The notes under the pieces are model-generated. The model did not search any database, was not told the origin of the DNA, and saw only the letters and a program-made list of their open reading frames with translations. 64,000 nucleotides of DNA from Limnoglobus sp043757025 (lineage in GTDB: Bacteria > Planctomycetota > Planctomycetia > Gemmatales > Gemmataceae). Positions 53,906 to 63,945 of this stretch are shown in pieces (position 1 is the stretch's first letter; every line of letters begins with the position of its first letter). The stretch is from positions 14,647 to 78,646 of the forward strand of contig JAYVQG010000110.1 of NCBI GenBank assembly GCA_043757025.1, given 5' to 3'. The translations under genes and the position numbers were made by a program.

Positions 53906-56431
53906 ATGCCCACAAAGTTTTCGTGCCCGTTATCGTTTCACACGTTAGAGCCGTGCGCGCGTCGCGGGGAACCCGTCTCCGTCGGTTTGCCGTGGCCGCG
54001 TGGCGCAATCTCAGACGAGAAATACTTCCAGCTCGTCGGCCCCGATGGTTCGCCACAAGTCTTGCAAACGAAAGTGCTCGATCGTTGGCACGACGGCAGT
54101 GTACGCTGGTGTACATTCGATTTTCTGGCCACGTGGGACGGCAAGAGCGAGAGCGGGTATCGGGTGGAGGTAGGGGAATCGATTGGAATTCCGAACGAGA
54201 TGGTACGACATGAATTCGATAATCGGCCAGTACAATTGTTTGTCGTGCAACTCGATGGACAAAATTGTGATACACTAGAAGATTTAGAACCGAAAGTAGA
54301 AGGTGCAATACGTCGCAGATTTGAATTCTTCACATTCATTCCGAGTCCACAGCCACGATTAAATATGGAAGGGACTTTCGATCAGTTCGCGAATACACCT
54401 GTTTTTCGTGTTCAGTTTACAGTTCAAAATCGAATCGCGGCCGACCATCCCGATGGCAACTGGGACTTGGGAAATCGCGGCAATATCATTTTATCTGAGT
54501 TAAACCTTCTCTTCGCGTGTCAATCGCCAACATTTTCACTTTCAGTTGAGAGAGGCCACTCACAATGTGAATCTAGAAACTTTGCGGTCTTTCAAGAGTC
54601 GTCGGGAGGGGCAAACTGGAAATCTTCAAATCATATCGACAGACACCGCAACATCCCATTCACTTCTCGCGGATACAAACTGGAAGTAAACGGAAACAAA
54701 ACCGATGGTTTGCGGGCAATACCGATCGTGATCGCGGAAAACGGTGACACGTTTCTCGGCGTTACGATGCCACAATTCTGGGAGAATTTTCCCAAAGGCA
54801 TCAAAGCTGACAAGAGTGGCATCACACTGCAACTCTTCCCGACCGAAACAGAGATCCAAGGTGGCGAGCAAAAGACGCACACCTTCTATGTGGCGTTTGG
54901 CAAAGACACGATCACCGATGAGCCGATGGTTTGGTGTCGCTCGCCGATCGTTTGCACCGCGTCGCCGGAGTGGTATGCGGCTTCGGGGGCGATTGAATAT
55001 CTCACGCCGAAGGCGAGCGATCCGCACGCGAAGTACCTGGCACTCGTCGATCAGGCGATTGAGGGGCCGGATACATTTTTGACGAAACGCGAGACGATCG
55101 ACGAGTATGGCTGGCGGAATTTTGGCGATATTTATGGCGATCATGAAGCGGTCGGTTGGGCGGGAAAGTCGCCGATGATTTCACACTACAACAATCAGTA
55201 CGATTGCGTGGCGGCGTTCCTGATTCAGTTTTTTCGTAGCGGCGACACGCGATGGTTATCGCAGGGAATCGAGTGTGCGGACCATACGTGCGACATCGAC
55301 ATTTACCACACCGATGGCGACAAGGCGGCCTACAACCGCGGGCTGTTTTGGCACACGTACCACTACGCCGACGCCGACACTGGCACGCACCGGAGCTACC
55401 CGAAATCGCTGACGCGCGGCCCCGTTGAAAGCCTCACGAAGAAGATGGACGAACTCGGCGAGACGGCGAAGATGCTGAAGAAATCGTACGCCGTCGGCGG
55501 CGGCCCGGCTTCGTCGCACAACTACAACGCGGGGCTGATGCTCGGCTATTTCCTGACGGGGAACACGCTCTATCGCGATACCGCCATCGACCTTGCGAAC
55601 TTCGTAATTCACATGGAAAACCCAGCGAAAACGCCGTTTCGTTACCTCTCCCGCGAGTACACGGGGCTGGCCACGGAGTCCGGCGGCGGTGGCTATCACG
55701 GCCCTGGCCGTGCGGCAGCGAATTCGATTCTGGCGCTGATTGTCGGCCATCAACTGACGCGCGAAAACCAGTACCTCGAGAAAGCGGAACAACTGATTCG
55801 TCGCGTGGTTCACCCGAAGCAGAACCTCGAACGGCTCGACTTGCTGAATGCGGAACTGCGTTGGTTTTACACGATGACGCTGCAAGCACTCGGGCGATAC
55901 CTCGATTACAAAATCGAACTCGGCCAACTCGACCGCTCGTATGCGTATGCCCGCCTCTCGCTGTTGCATTACGCGCGATGGATGGCGACGAACGAACGCC
56001 CGATCCTCGATACGCCGGAGAAGTTGCAGTACCCGAACGAGACGTGGGCTGCGCAGGACATGCGCAAGGTCGAAGTGTTTCAGTACGCGGCGAAACATAC
56101 GTGCGGAGTGGAGAAGTCAAAGTACCTCGAACGCGCCGAGTGGTTCTTCGAATACGTGCAAAAGACTCTGAGCGAATTCGAGACGAAATCGCTGTGCCGC
56201 CCGGTGATTTTGATGATGAAGTACGGTTGGAGCCGCAACTGGTGGCGCGAGAATCCCACCGCGATGGCACCCGAGACTGACACTGCGGTGTCAGCCGATG
56301 CGTTCGGCGAATGGAGTATGTTCGTTCCGCAGAAAGCGAGAGCGGTGAAGCGGGCGAAATTGTTACTTGTAGCTGGTGTGGCGTTCGCGTTCGTTGCGTT
56401 TTGCGCGACCGTATTGTGGTTTATGGTGTGA
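53906..56431 (+). CDS. Exo-rhamnogalacturonan-lyase-like (PcRGLX-type) protein with C-terminal membrane helix
   Basis: 841 residues from ATG 53906. The N-terminal domain (VSVGLPWPRGAISDEKYFQL, VLDRWHDGSVRWCTFDF) matches the first domain of PcRGLX-type exo-rhamnogalacturonan lyases as I recall it. The centre looks like an alpha/alpha barrel (TYHYADADTGTHRSYPKSL, SHNYNAGLMLGYFLTGNTLY). The C-terminus ends in one hydrophobic helix (LLLVAGVAFAFVAFCATVLW). No signal peptide is visible, so topology is odd. It may trim or modify the polymer made by the surrounding genes. Its tail overlaps the convergent acyltransferase gene by 11 bases. Confidence 0.7.
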   Translation: MPTKFSCPLSFHTLEPCARRGEPVSVGLPWPRGAISDEKYFQLVGPDGSPQVLQTKVLDRWHDGSVRWCTFDFLATWDGKSESGYRVEVGESIGIPNEMVRHEFDNRPVQLFVVQLDGQNCDTLEDLEPKVEGAIRRRFEFFTFIPSPQPRLNMEGTFDQFANTPVFRVQFTVQNRIAADHPDGNWDLGNRGNIILSELNLLFACQSPTFSLSVERGHSQCESRNFAVFQESSGGANWKSSNHIDRHRNIPFTSRGYKLEVNGNKTDGLRAIPIVIAENGDTFLGVTMPQFWENFPKGIKADKSGITLQLFPTETEIQGGEQKTHTFYVAFGKDTITDEPMVWCRSPIVCTASPEWYAASGAIEYLTPKASDPHAKYLALVDQAIEGPDTFLTKRETIDEYGWRNFGDIYGDHEAVGWAGKSPMISHYNNQYDCVAAFLIQFFRSGDTRWLSQGIECADHTCDIDIYHTDGDKAAYNRGLFWHTYHYADADTGTHRSYPKSLTRGPVESLTKKMDELGETAKMLKKSYAVGGGPASSHNYNAGLMLGYFLTGNTLYRDTAIDLANFVIHMENPAKTPFRYLSREYTGLATESGGGGYHGPGRAAANSILALIVGHQLTRENQYLEKAEQLIRRVVHPKQNLERLDLLNAELRWFYTMTLQALGRYLDYKIELGQLDRSYAYARLSLLHYARWMATNERPILDTPEKLQYPNETWAAQDMRKVEVFQYAAKHTCGVEKSKYLERAEWFFEYVQKTLSEFETKSLCRPVILMMKYGWSRNWWRENPTAMAPETDTAVSADAFGEWSMFVPQKARAVKRAKLLLVAGVAFAFVAFCATVLWFMV

Positions 56432-57017
56432 GATTCTCGAATCGCCCGCGAAGCACTTTCGCGGGCACCCCGGCGGCGATCGCGTTGTCGGGGATCGGCT
56501 TCGCAACGACCGCCCCCGCCGCGATGATGCTGCCCTTCCCCACGTTTGCAAGCACAATTGCGCCGCTACCGATCCACGCGCCTTCGCCGATCGTCACGAG
56601 GTTTCGCTCGCCGCCCTGGTCCTTGATCGGCACGTTCGGGTCGTCGAAGTAGTGCGTCTGCCCGCCACTCGGGATTTGCACGCCGGACGCGATCAGCACA
56701 TCTCGCTCGATGTTGACGAGGCCCAGCGTGCAGCGCGGCCCGATGTAGACATTCTCGGCGATCGTCGCGCCGGCTTGCGAGAAGATCGTGCCGAAGTTGA
56801 TGTCCGCCGTGCGATGGCAATTTTGCAGCACGGCGCGATAGAACGCCGCACGCAGGAAGTTGCCGCTGATGCCGGGGAAGAGCGAGAGAAATTGCGAACA
56901 ACCTTCGAGCGGGCGGTTCTTGCCAAAGAACAGCGTTTGCAAATAATACGATGCAATCACCGGCGACACGACGAGCGTGGCGATGAGGTGGACGATGCGT
57001 TTGAGTGTGCGTTTCAT
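56421..57017 (-). CDS. Hexapeptide-repeat acyltransferase (serine acetyltransferase/WcaF-like)
   Basis: 198 residues from ATG 57017 (MKRTLKRIVHLIATLVVSPV), with an N-terminal hydrophobic segment. A left-handed beta-helix follows (FSQAGATIAENVYIGPRCTL, VTIGEGAWIGSGAIVLANV, IIAAGAVVAKPIPDNAIAAG) ending with the typical VPAKVLRG. It probably O-acetylates a sugar of the polysaccharide. ATGA overlap with the upstream GT4 gene. Confidence 0.9.
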   Translation of the reverse strand: MKRTLKRIVHLIATLVVSPVIASYYLQTLFFGKNRPLEGCSQFLSLFPGISGNFLRAAFYRAVLQNCHRTADINFGTIFSQAGATIAENVYIGPRCTLGLVNIERDVLIASGVQIPSGGQTHYFDDPNVPIKDQGGERNLVTIGEGAWIGSGAIVLANVGKGSIIAAGAVVAKPIPDNAIAAGVPAKVLRGRFENLTP

Positions 57018-58174
57018 ATGCCAGATAGCCGACGGTAAAGGCGGTGGTAGGCACTCACGGTTTGTTCGAGTTGGTACTTTTCCACAGCGCGTACGCGGCC
57101 GGCTTTTCCGAGCTTCGCGGCCAACTCGGGGTCGCGCATCAATCGCGCAAACGCTTCGCCGCAAGCCTTGGCGTCGCCGCGGGGCACGAGTAAGCCTTCG
57201 CGTTCGTGGCGGATGATTTCCGGATTTCCGCCGACATCGGTGACGACGACGGGCAAGCCCGTGGCCATCGCTTCGAGCAATGTCAGCGACGCGGCCTCGG
57301 ACACAGAAGTCAGTGCGAAAGCATCGGCAACGCGCAGAACATCGGGGACATCGCTGCGGATGCCGAGGAAATTCACGCGGTCTGCGATGCCCAACGTGCG
57401 CGTGAGTTCTACGAGTTCGCCGCGAAGCGGGCCATCGCCGACCATCAGTAAATCGACATCGGGAATCGAGGCCGCGGCGAGTGCGAAGCCGCGAATGAGC
57501 ATGTTCTGATCTTTAACCGGGTGATGCCGCGCGACGTGTACGATGGTGCGACGCTGCGGATTCAAACCGAAGCGGTGGCGCAGTTCCGTCTTGTCGGCGA
57601 CGGTCGAATAGCGATCGATTTCGATGCCATTTTCGATGACTTCGATGCGTCCGCCACGGAAGCCATCGAGGTCGCGCATCGCCTTGGCGCTGAACCCGCA
57701 ACAGGCGTTGACGGCATCGGCGGCGCGATCGAGAACGATGCGATTGAACGCACGACGGTACGGCGAAACGATGTCTGGATAGTGTCGCCCGTGCTCGGTG
57801 AGGATCAATCGCGGCATCGGGCGGACGAGCGGTTTCGCGAACGCCGAGTAGAAGAACGGCGTGTACTGGTGCGCGTGAACGACGTCGATTTTGCGCTGGC
57901 GGATTTCCTTCGCCAAGTTCCACGACACGCGAAAATCGCGACCCGGTCGGCGATGAAAGCAGACGAGATCGCCACCATTCGCGAGGTGTTCCTCGCCGAG
58001 TTGGCCGACTCGATCGAGGCAGAACACCGTTGGGGTAATGGCACCACCCAAACGACGGATCGCCTCTTTTACCAGCACTTCGGCACCGGCCACTTGCATG
58101 ACGTGCAACACGAAGCCCACGCGAATCGGCCGCGACTGCGGTTCGTCGGGCCGCGACAAGGGTGTGACACTCAT
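57014..58174 (-). CDS. Family 4 glycosyltransferase
   Basis: 386 residues. RVGFVLHVMQVAGAEVLVKE at the N-terminal acceptor domain, IEVIENGIEIDRY at the linker, and TSVSEAASLTLLEAMATGLP with VVTDVGGNPEIIRHEREGLL at the donor site (E-x7-E motif). A retaining GT-B enzyme of polysaccharide synthesis. Stop and start codons overlap with both neighbours in the operon. Confidence 0.93.
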   Translation of the reverse strand: MSVTPLSRPDEPQSRPIRVGFVLHVMQVAGAEVLVKEAIRRLGGAITPTVFCLDRVGQLGEEHLANGGDLVCFHRRPGRDFRVSWNLAKEIRQRKIDVVHAHQYTPFFYSAFAKPLVRPMPRLILTEHGRHYPDIVSPYRRAFNRIVLDRAADAVNACCGFSAKAMRDLDGFRGGRIEVIENGIEIDRYSTVADKTELRHRFGLNPQRRTIVHVARHHPVKDQNMLIRGFALAAASIPDVDLLMVGDGPLRGELVELTRTLGIADRVNFLGIRSDVPDVLRVADAFALTSVSEAASLTLLEAMATGLPVVVTDVGGNPEIIRHEREGLLVPRGDAKACGEAFARLMRDPELAAKLGKAGRVRAVEKYQLEQTVSAYHRLYRRLSGI

Positions 58175-59640
58175 CGTTGCGGAAACCCCGGTCGGGTGCG
58201 TGGCGGAATCTGCCCGTTAGCGGGTGCCCCCTGCGGCATCGGTCTGGGCATCGGGTCGCGTGGCGGCATCGGTTGCTGTGCCCGCCGCCCCTGAACATTC
58301 GGCAGCGGGTAGCGGTTCCCCGCGTGCCATTGCCCCGGCATTTTTTCCTTTACGGTCGTATCGGTCGCGTTCAACAAGGCCCAGATTTGCGTGCCGATGA
58401 ACAGCAACAGATACGAAATCTCAAACACTTCGAGCGATAGGAATGTCGCTCCGACGAGGAAGCTGATCAGCGAGCATTCGATGCCACCGAGGATTGCGGT
58501 CGCTCGCATCGATTCGGGATCGGTCCGTCGCCAGAGCCGACGTCTCGCCCGCCAGATCGAAATGAAAGTCGCAACGACCATGCTGACGTAAATCAGCAGC
58601 GCGATCCAACCGCTGTCCGCAGCGATTTGCAGGTACAGCATGTGGATGGTACGGCCTTCCATGTCGGCCCCGCGTTGCTTCATTTCCTTGTTCGAGCAGC
58701 GAATCCCCGCACCGAAGATCGGGTAATCCCAGGCGATCTCCTGCGCGATTCTCCAACTCAATTGACGGGCCTGATAACTACTGTCCACCTCGCGTTTTTC
58801 GATACTGAAGAAGCGATCCTGAATTTCCTTACCGGCCATGAAGGGCAAGGCGAACAGTCCGCACAATAGTAGAAATGCGAAGAACTTCTTGTATCTCGTG
58901 TAGAGAAAATAGAAGGGCAGGGCGACGATCATCGACCCCATCGCCCCGCGCGAATAGGTGCCGAGAACCGCGTGGACGATGATCGGGATGAGTATCAAGA
59001 AACCGTAACGGTACCAGCCTTTGGTCATCTCCCACGCGAAATAGCAAAGCGGCACGCCGAGCGCGAGCATCAAGCCCGCCCCATTGTTGTCGAGGCCCGC
59101 AAAACCGCGACTGTACAAGATAAGTTTGCCAGTCTGTATGTAGATCATGTTCGCTTCATACGCGATGTAGCCGAGTGCCGTCACGACGAGCATGAACAAA
59201 CCCCATATCTGCGTGGGGGTTCGCACGACGCGCGATGCGAGGTAGTACATTGCGAAGATTTTGAGGTACTCGCCGAACCATTCTTCGGATGCCGCTTGGT
59301 CGTTCGAGCGTGCGTAACTGCACATAATCCAGAAGGCAAACATCATCATCAGCTTGTGGGCCAGCGTAAATGAAGGCCGATAACGCATCAAGGACGATTC
59401 GCGCTTACCGAACGACAGGATGCCGAACGACCACGAAAAGTATCCGACGATCGCCGACCCGGCCACGCAGAACGACCACGGTATCGAGACGGGTGCAGAG
59501 TCGAGCGTCCATTTCCAGAGGAATTGCGGGCGGAGAATCGCATAGAAATAGTAGAGGGCGACACCTGCGTACGGCGTCCACCAGAACGAACTGACGACCC
59601 CGAAGAATGTCAGCGATATGAGCAGTATGTATTGTTTCAT
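58171..59640 (-). CDS. O-antigen ligase / Wzy-like membrane protein
   Basis: 489 residues from ATG 59640 (MKQYILLISLTFFGVVSSFW); about ten membrane segments. The large periplasmic loop region (FSIEKREVDSSYQARQLSWR, YPIFGAGIRCSNKEMKQRGA, HMLYLQIAADSGWIALLIYV) matches the Wzy_C pattern of O-antigen ligases and the exosortase-associated O-glycosylation ligase group. The C-terminus is Pro/Gln/Arg-rich (PMPPRDPMPRPMPQGAPANG). It polymerises or ligates the lipid-linked glycan. Overlaps the next GT4 gene by 4 bases. Confidence 0.87.
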   Translation of the reverse strand: MKQYILLISLTFFGVVSSFWWTPYAGVALYYFYAILRPQFLWKWTLDSAPVSIPWSFCVAGSAIVGYFSWSFGILSFGKRESSLMRYRPSFTLAHKLMMMFAFWIMCSYARSNDQAASEEWFGEYLKIFAMYYLASRVVRTPTQIWGLFMLVVTALGYIAYEANMIYIQTGKLILYSRGFAGLDNNGAGLMLALGVPLCYFAWEMTKGWYRYGFLILIPIIVHAVLGTYSRGAMGSMIVALPFYFLYTRYKKFFAFLLLCGLFALPFMAGKEIQDRFFSIEKREVDSSYQARQLSWRIAQEIAWDYPIFGAGIRCSNKEMKQRGADMEGRTIHMLYLQIAADSGWIALLIYVSMVVATFISIWRARRRLWRRTDPESMRATAILGGIECSLISFLVGATFLSLEVFEISYLLLFIGTQIWALLNATDTTVKEKMPGQWHAGNRYPLPNVQGRRAQQPMPPRDPMPRPMPQGAPANGQIPPRTRPGFPQR

Positions 59641-59680
59641 GTATGCGGGCGAGGTTGCGTGTGTGTGTGCCGATATTAAC

Positions 59681-60907
59681 TTAGCGTACCGCCAACGCGA
59701 TATTTGCGGGCAACGTTTTGCGAGACTGTCGAATGCCATCGATCACAATGTCTGCACATGCGGACCACGTATGATGTTCGACGACCCACGACCGAATATC
59801 GCGGCCGAGTCGTTCGCGTTTCGCGGAGTCCTGCCATAGCTCGACGAGTGCCGTCGCCCACTCGGTTGGCGTGCGGTACGCCGGTATCGGTGGGCGTCCG
59901 TTTAACCCATTCACCACACGCGGGGTAGCAATCGTCGGCATCCCCATCGCGGCGGCTTCGAGCAATTTATTCTTGATGCCGCCGCCACTCACGAACGGCA
60001 ACACCACGACGGAATTCGACCGGACAGCCGTGCGGATGTCGGGCAAATCGGCCGTGATACTCACGCCATTCTTACCGTGGAACGCAAGCAGTTCGGCACC
60101 CGGTTGGAAGCCGTAAATGTTGAATTTCGCATCGGGAACCTGTTCCCGCACCTTCGGCCAAACTTGCTTGCAGAACCACTCGACCGCTTGAATGTTCGGT
60201 CCGAAATCGAGCCGCCCCCAGAACACGCAACTGTTCGTTGCCGGTGTTTCGTTGCCCGGTGCGTAGTAATCGGCATCGACGCCGTTAGGGATTACGTCGT
60301 TGTTTCGGCAACCGACGAGCCAGCGGAACGCTTTCGCGTCGGCGGCGGAAACCACCCAGTTGCGGTCGACGATCGAACGATAGGCGCGTTCGTACATGCC
60401 TTTCAAAAGTCCGTCTTTGAGTTCGTGCCAGGTCGATTTTTTCAATATGCGGAGTTGCGACCAATGGTGCCAAATCCATTCGTCGGCCGCGTACCAGATT
60501 TTCGTCGTTTCGGCGGGCAACTCACCGAGGTACGGCAGCACGTTCAGCCCCGAAACCACGACGACATCCGCACGAAATTCCCTTGCCACGCTCGCCACCC
60601 AGCGGATGCGTTCGTTCGAGATGCCCCAGTACGTGCGGTATTTTTCTTGCCACTTGGTCAACGCGATCGGCGTTCGATCGTCGTGCGGAATCGCGTCGGC
60701 GAAGCAGAACTCGGCTTCCAGGCCGCCGTTCGCGGTCGCTTCCGCAGGTGATGCGTCGAATGTCGCGAGGCCGACCGCGTGCCCCGACTGTGCCAATGCC
60801 TGCATCATATAATATGTATGAACGTCGTGGCCGCTCGAACGCGGCCACGCCATACGCTCTTTGACGAACAAAATCCGATTCGCATCCATGCTGTTTTCTA
60901 ATAACAC
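59681..60907 (-). CDS. Family 4 glycosyltransferase of exosortase-locus type
   Basis: 408 residues. Start taken at GTG 60907 because GAGGAG lies six bases upstream; ATG 60889 (MDANRILFVKERMAWPRSSG) has no such site. The beginning resembles the glycosyltransferases linked to exosortase loci (RILFVKER...SGHDVHTYYM). The donor site includes VFWGRLDFGPNIQAVEWF, VLPFVSGGGIKNKLLEAAAM and GMPTIATPRVVNGL. Part of the minus-strand operon. Confidence 0.88.
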   Translation of the reverse strand: MLLENSMDANRILFVKERMAWPRSSGHDVHTYYMMQALAQSGHAVGLATFDASPAEATANGGLEAEFCFADAIPHDDRTPIALTKWQEKYRTYWGISNERIRWVASVAREFRADVVVVSGLNVLPYLGELPAETTKIWYAADEWIWHHWSQLRILKKSTWHELKDGLLKGMYERAYRSIVDRNWVVSAADAKAFRWLVGCRNNDVIPNGVDADYYAPGNETPATNSCVFWGRLDFGPNIQAVEWFCKQVWPKVREQVPDAKFNIYGFQPGAELLAFHGKNGVSITADLPDIRTAVRSNSVVVLPFVSGGGIKNKLLEAAAMGMPTIATPRVVNGLNGRPPIPAYRTPTEWATALVELWQDSAKRERLGRDIRSWVVEHHTWSACADIVIDGIRQSRKTLPANIALAVR

Positions 60908-61039
60908 CGGTCGCTCCTCATCGCAAATAATAATGCAGAATTTTTAACCGCAGAGGGCATAGAGAACGCAAAGTCAAAACTAATGATTTCTATAATCTGC
61001 GTACTCTACGCTTAATGTTTTGTTCGTTCGTTCGCACGT

Positions 61040-62494
61040 CTAGTGTGCCCCGCGACCGCCCTCGATTCGCACCCGTATCGGGTCGTCGTGGATGAACCGT
61101 GGCAACCCGGTCGTTGGCAGAAGCGTCCGATGGCTCGACGATTCCATGCGTGCGTCCCGCCGAATGTTCCAGGCAGCGTACCCGCCGAGCCAACCGCCGA
61201 ACAACGCCAAAAGTATGTCGGTCGGCTCGACGAACCGCGTCGGCAATAACAACTGGCCGAACTCTAGCATACAAGCGATCAGACCGGTAATAATCGCGCC
61301 TGCAAATAGACGCAGCCGTTTGGTCGCATCGGATAACGGCCCAACGGCTACAACGAGTACGCCAAAAATCGCGAATAAGATCGTCTTCACGATCGCCTGT
61401 TCGAGGCTGAATAAATAGTTCCGCTCGCTGGCATTCGCGAAGGGGATCCATTCGATGATTTGCCAGCGCGCCTTCACGATGGCCATGTCGAATTGGAATG
61501 GGTGCCAATGAATCAGGATGAGCAATAGGCTCCACGCTTGACCGTAAATCAGTGCGGCTTCAAACTCGATGCCATTGCCTTGGGCTTGCTGAATCGAGAG
61601 TTGAACGAGCGCCCAGCCGAACCAGAGCGAACATCCACCGATCAGGGCATCGGTCACACTCGGCGATCGCGTTTTAATCGTGAGTTGTGCCGTCTCGATG
61701 AGCGCACCGAGTATCAACCCGCACAATAACACGAGCACGCCGAGTGGGATTCGTCGCTTCGCATTCGTGCGGGGAATGCTGCCGAGCAAGACTCCGCCAA
61801 TGAAGTAAAGCCCCGCGACTTCGAGCCACGATTGCACTTTCGACCACGGTTCGACGACATCGGCTCGATTCAGTTCACCGAACGGGATCACCGTTGCGTT
61901 GCGCACATTTCGAGCCAAATCCGAGCCACTTACGGAAATGTCGAACGGCATCAATTGAGCGACGACGAGTACGCCGAGGTAAGTCATCGTCAACCGCCCG
62001 GCCGTGCTTTGCCAGGTCGCGCCGCGTCGCCCGCCTCGGAGCGTTTCGGTCAGCGTCGAACCGATTAACGTCCAAAGGAACATGCCGATAGCCGAGCCGA
62101 TGGATTGTGCGACGATGTCCGAAAGCGAGCAAGTTCGCCCAGGAAACCATAGCTGACTGAACTCGACGCTCGCCGCGAAAAACACGCACATCGGCCAGAA
62201 CGCGATGCCCGTCCACGCCGTCGCACCGGGATTGGGGCGGCGATCCGCACGTAGTGCGGCCAACAAGAAGAACCCGAGCGGCAGCCCGAGCAAGCCATTT
62301 GCGAGGAAATCCGAACGCGAATCGATGCCGAGACGTGCGCCGAGGATCGATTGGAATTTCGCGGTCGCATCCGACAGCGGAAGATTGTGATACGCGAACG
62401 GAACGAGGCTGCCGTACACGGTGAATACCATCACGCCGACCGCGAACCACCAGTAAATCGGAGCGATCCGATTTGGGACGGGCGAAGCGTTCAA
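61040..62494 (-). CDS. VanZ-like membrane protein
   Basis: 484 residues with about twelve hydrophobic segments. The VanZ-type motif ExxQLxxxxRxxxxxD occurs three times: EFSQLWFPGRTCSLSDI, ETAQLTIKTRSPSVTDA and EFGQLLLPTRFVEPTDI. The pattern suggests internal duplication of a VanZ-like unit. VanZ-like proteins are often found in exosortase/polysaccharide loci but their activity is not established. Start overlaps the exosortase stop (ATGA). The 130 bases between it and the downstream GT gene are AT-rich with nothing recognisable. Confidence 0.82.
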   Translation of the reverse strand: MNASPVPNRIAPIYWWFAVGVMVFTVYGSLVPFAYHNLPLSDATAKFQSILGARLGIDSRSDFLANGLLGLPLGFFLLAALRADRRPNPGATAWTGIAFWPMCVFFAASVEFSQLWFPGRTCSLSDIVAQSIGSAIGMFLWTLIGSTLTETLRGGRRGATWQSTAGRLTMTYLGVLVVAQLMPFDISVSGSDLARNVRNATVIPFGELNRADVVEPWSKVQSWLEVAGLYFIGGVLLGSIPRTNAKRRIPLGVLVLLCGLILGALIETAQLTIKTRSPSVTDALIGGCSLWFGWALVQLSIQQAQGNGIEFEAALIYGQAWSLLLILIHWHPFQFDMAIVKARWQIIEWIPFANASERNYLFSLEQAIVKTILFAIFGVLVVAVGPLSDATKRLRLFAGAIITGLIACMLEFGQLLLPTRFVEPTDILLALFGGWLGGYAAWNIRRDARMESSSHRTLLPTTGLPRFIHDDPIRVRIEGGRGAH

Positions 62495-63498
62495 GGTGTC
62501 GCTCCCGTCGGTTTGGGAGCAACTGGTGGCAGATCGTTTTTATCGTCATTCATCTGTTCGGGAACGACCCACTGTGCGGACGCAGTGGCGGTCGCGAACT
62601 TCAAAATATCGTCGCGATCCGGTGCCTCGGGGACGACGAACAACCAGTCGATGAGCTTGAGTTCCAACCAAAGGAACCCGAGCGCGAACGGCATCATCAG
62701 CCAGCCCGCGAAGTCGTGGACGATCTTATCGCCGAGCCACTTCCAACCGGCGATATACACCAGAGCCGTGATCGTAATGCGAATGATGTTCGACACGATC
62801 GAGATCGGTATCGTCGTTAGCACGATGAAGATTCGGTCGCCGACGGGCCGTGTGAGAAGCAGTGCCATCGCGGTGCCAATCGCGACGAACGTGAGCACCA
62901 TGCTCAGCCCGGAGCAGGCCCACTCGACGCCGAGGCGAACGTCGCCGACGTTGATGACGGTACCGCCCTGGCCGGCGATGTACGACGGGTAACCGATCGT
63001 TTGCAACAAGAAATTGCTTGCCGTCGTAGCAATCTGACGCAATTTGAACGTGAACAAAATCTCGAAGCGGTCGGGTAACTTCACCATAAAAATCAGGAAC
63101 GCCAAGCTCGGCCACGCCCAGTGTAGCCCCGCACGCCCGAGCAACAATGCCACGACACCGCCCAACGCCAGTATCAGGCTGACACCCTGGCAGAACTCCT
63201 TCGCGATGTTCGTCATCCCCGCCCAACTCGACAACGCAACCGCAAACAGGATCGGCAGTAAGCCCCAGTATTCGGGCCATTCGATCAACGGTGGAAGTTT
63301 CGAGCGGCGCGTCCAGAGCAGATACGCGGAGAAAAGTGGCACGAGGAACCCGTGCGAATAATCCGCTTGATTACTCCAGACGCGCACCATGTCGGCAATC
63401 GCCGTGTGGAACGCAAACAACAGCGACACGACCAGCACGCCAAGCATTATTCGCCACGATCGCGAACGGAGAATCTCGGCCAAAGGTTGCGGTTCCAC
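62491..63498 (-). CDS. Exosortase (second locus)
   Basis: 335 residues, about eight membrane helices. Catalytic residues: Cys in GVEWACSGLSMVL, Arg in IVSNIIRITITAL and His in KIVHDFAGWLMMPFAL. The conserved QADYSHGFLVPLFSAYLLW is near the N-terminus. A hydrophilic C-terminal tail of about 50 residues (ATATASAQWVVPEQMNDDKN) is an addition to the core. It probably leads the minus-strand polysaccharide operon. The window thus holds two exosortases in separate loci. Confidence 0.93.
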   Translation of the reverse strand: MEPQPLAEILRSRSWRIMLGVLVVSLLFAFHTAIADMVRVWSNQADYSHGFLVPLFSAYLLWTRRSKLPPLIEWPEYWGLLPILFAVALSSWAGMTNIAKEFCQGVSLILALGGVVALLLGRAGLHWAWPSLAFLIFMVKLPDRFEILFTFKLRQIATTASNFLLQTIGYPSYIAGQGGTVINVGDVRLGVEWACSGLSMVLTFVAIGTAMALLLTRPVGDRIFIVLTTIPISIVSNIIRITITALVYIAGWKWLGDKIVHDFAGWLMMPFALGFLWLELKLIDWLFVVPEAPDRDDILKFATATASAQWVVPEQMNDDKNDLPPVAPKPTGATP

Positions 63499-63681
63499 GG
63501 AGCAGTCTCAAACGAGGGTCGGGTCGGCAGCGAAAGGCAGCATCAACTATTCGTTAAGATATGGCTAAAGTCCAATCGGGGACGCAGAACCTCGCAAACT
63601 TCGCACGAATTGCCTACGACGCAGGAAGAATCAGGGGAGTGACCTCCCCCGCTCGCCTTGCGTCGGGATTGGCGTGAAATA

Positions 63682-63945
63682 TTACCGGCCCAGGGAGAAA
63701 CAGACGCGGAAACCGAAGCCGTTGCCCCGGAACGCCGACACGTAACTACTGCGGCTGGCCGCACCGCAGCTCGCAGCATCGATGTACCACGAACCCCCAC
63801 GCAACACGCGGTTATTATCGTACCAATCCGTACACCATTCCCAAACGTTCCCATGAACGTCGGCCAGACCCCACGGGTGCGGATACTCTTCGGAGTAGCT
63901 TCCTACTTCTACTGTATCCGCCGGAAGTACAATGTTGGAAAGAGT
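63682..63945 (-). pseudogene. C-terminal fragment of an FGE-sulfatase (SUMF1) domain protein
   Basis: 87 codons in frame on the minus strand. They include VEVGSYSEEYPHPWGLADVH, GNVWEWCTDWYDNN, RVLRGGSWYIDAASC and GFGFRVCFSLGR, the unmistakable end of the formylglycine-generating-enzyme fold. An in-frame TAA (63946-63948) cuts it off from anything upstream and the window ends 52 bases later, so it is either a broken gene or a relic. The 180 bases between it and the exosortase gene show no gene. Confidence 0.75.
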
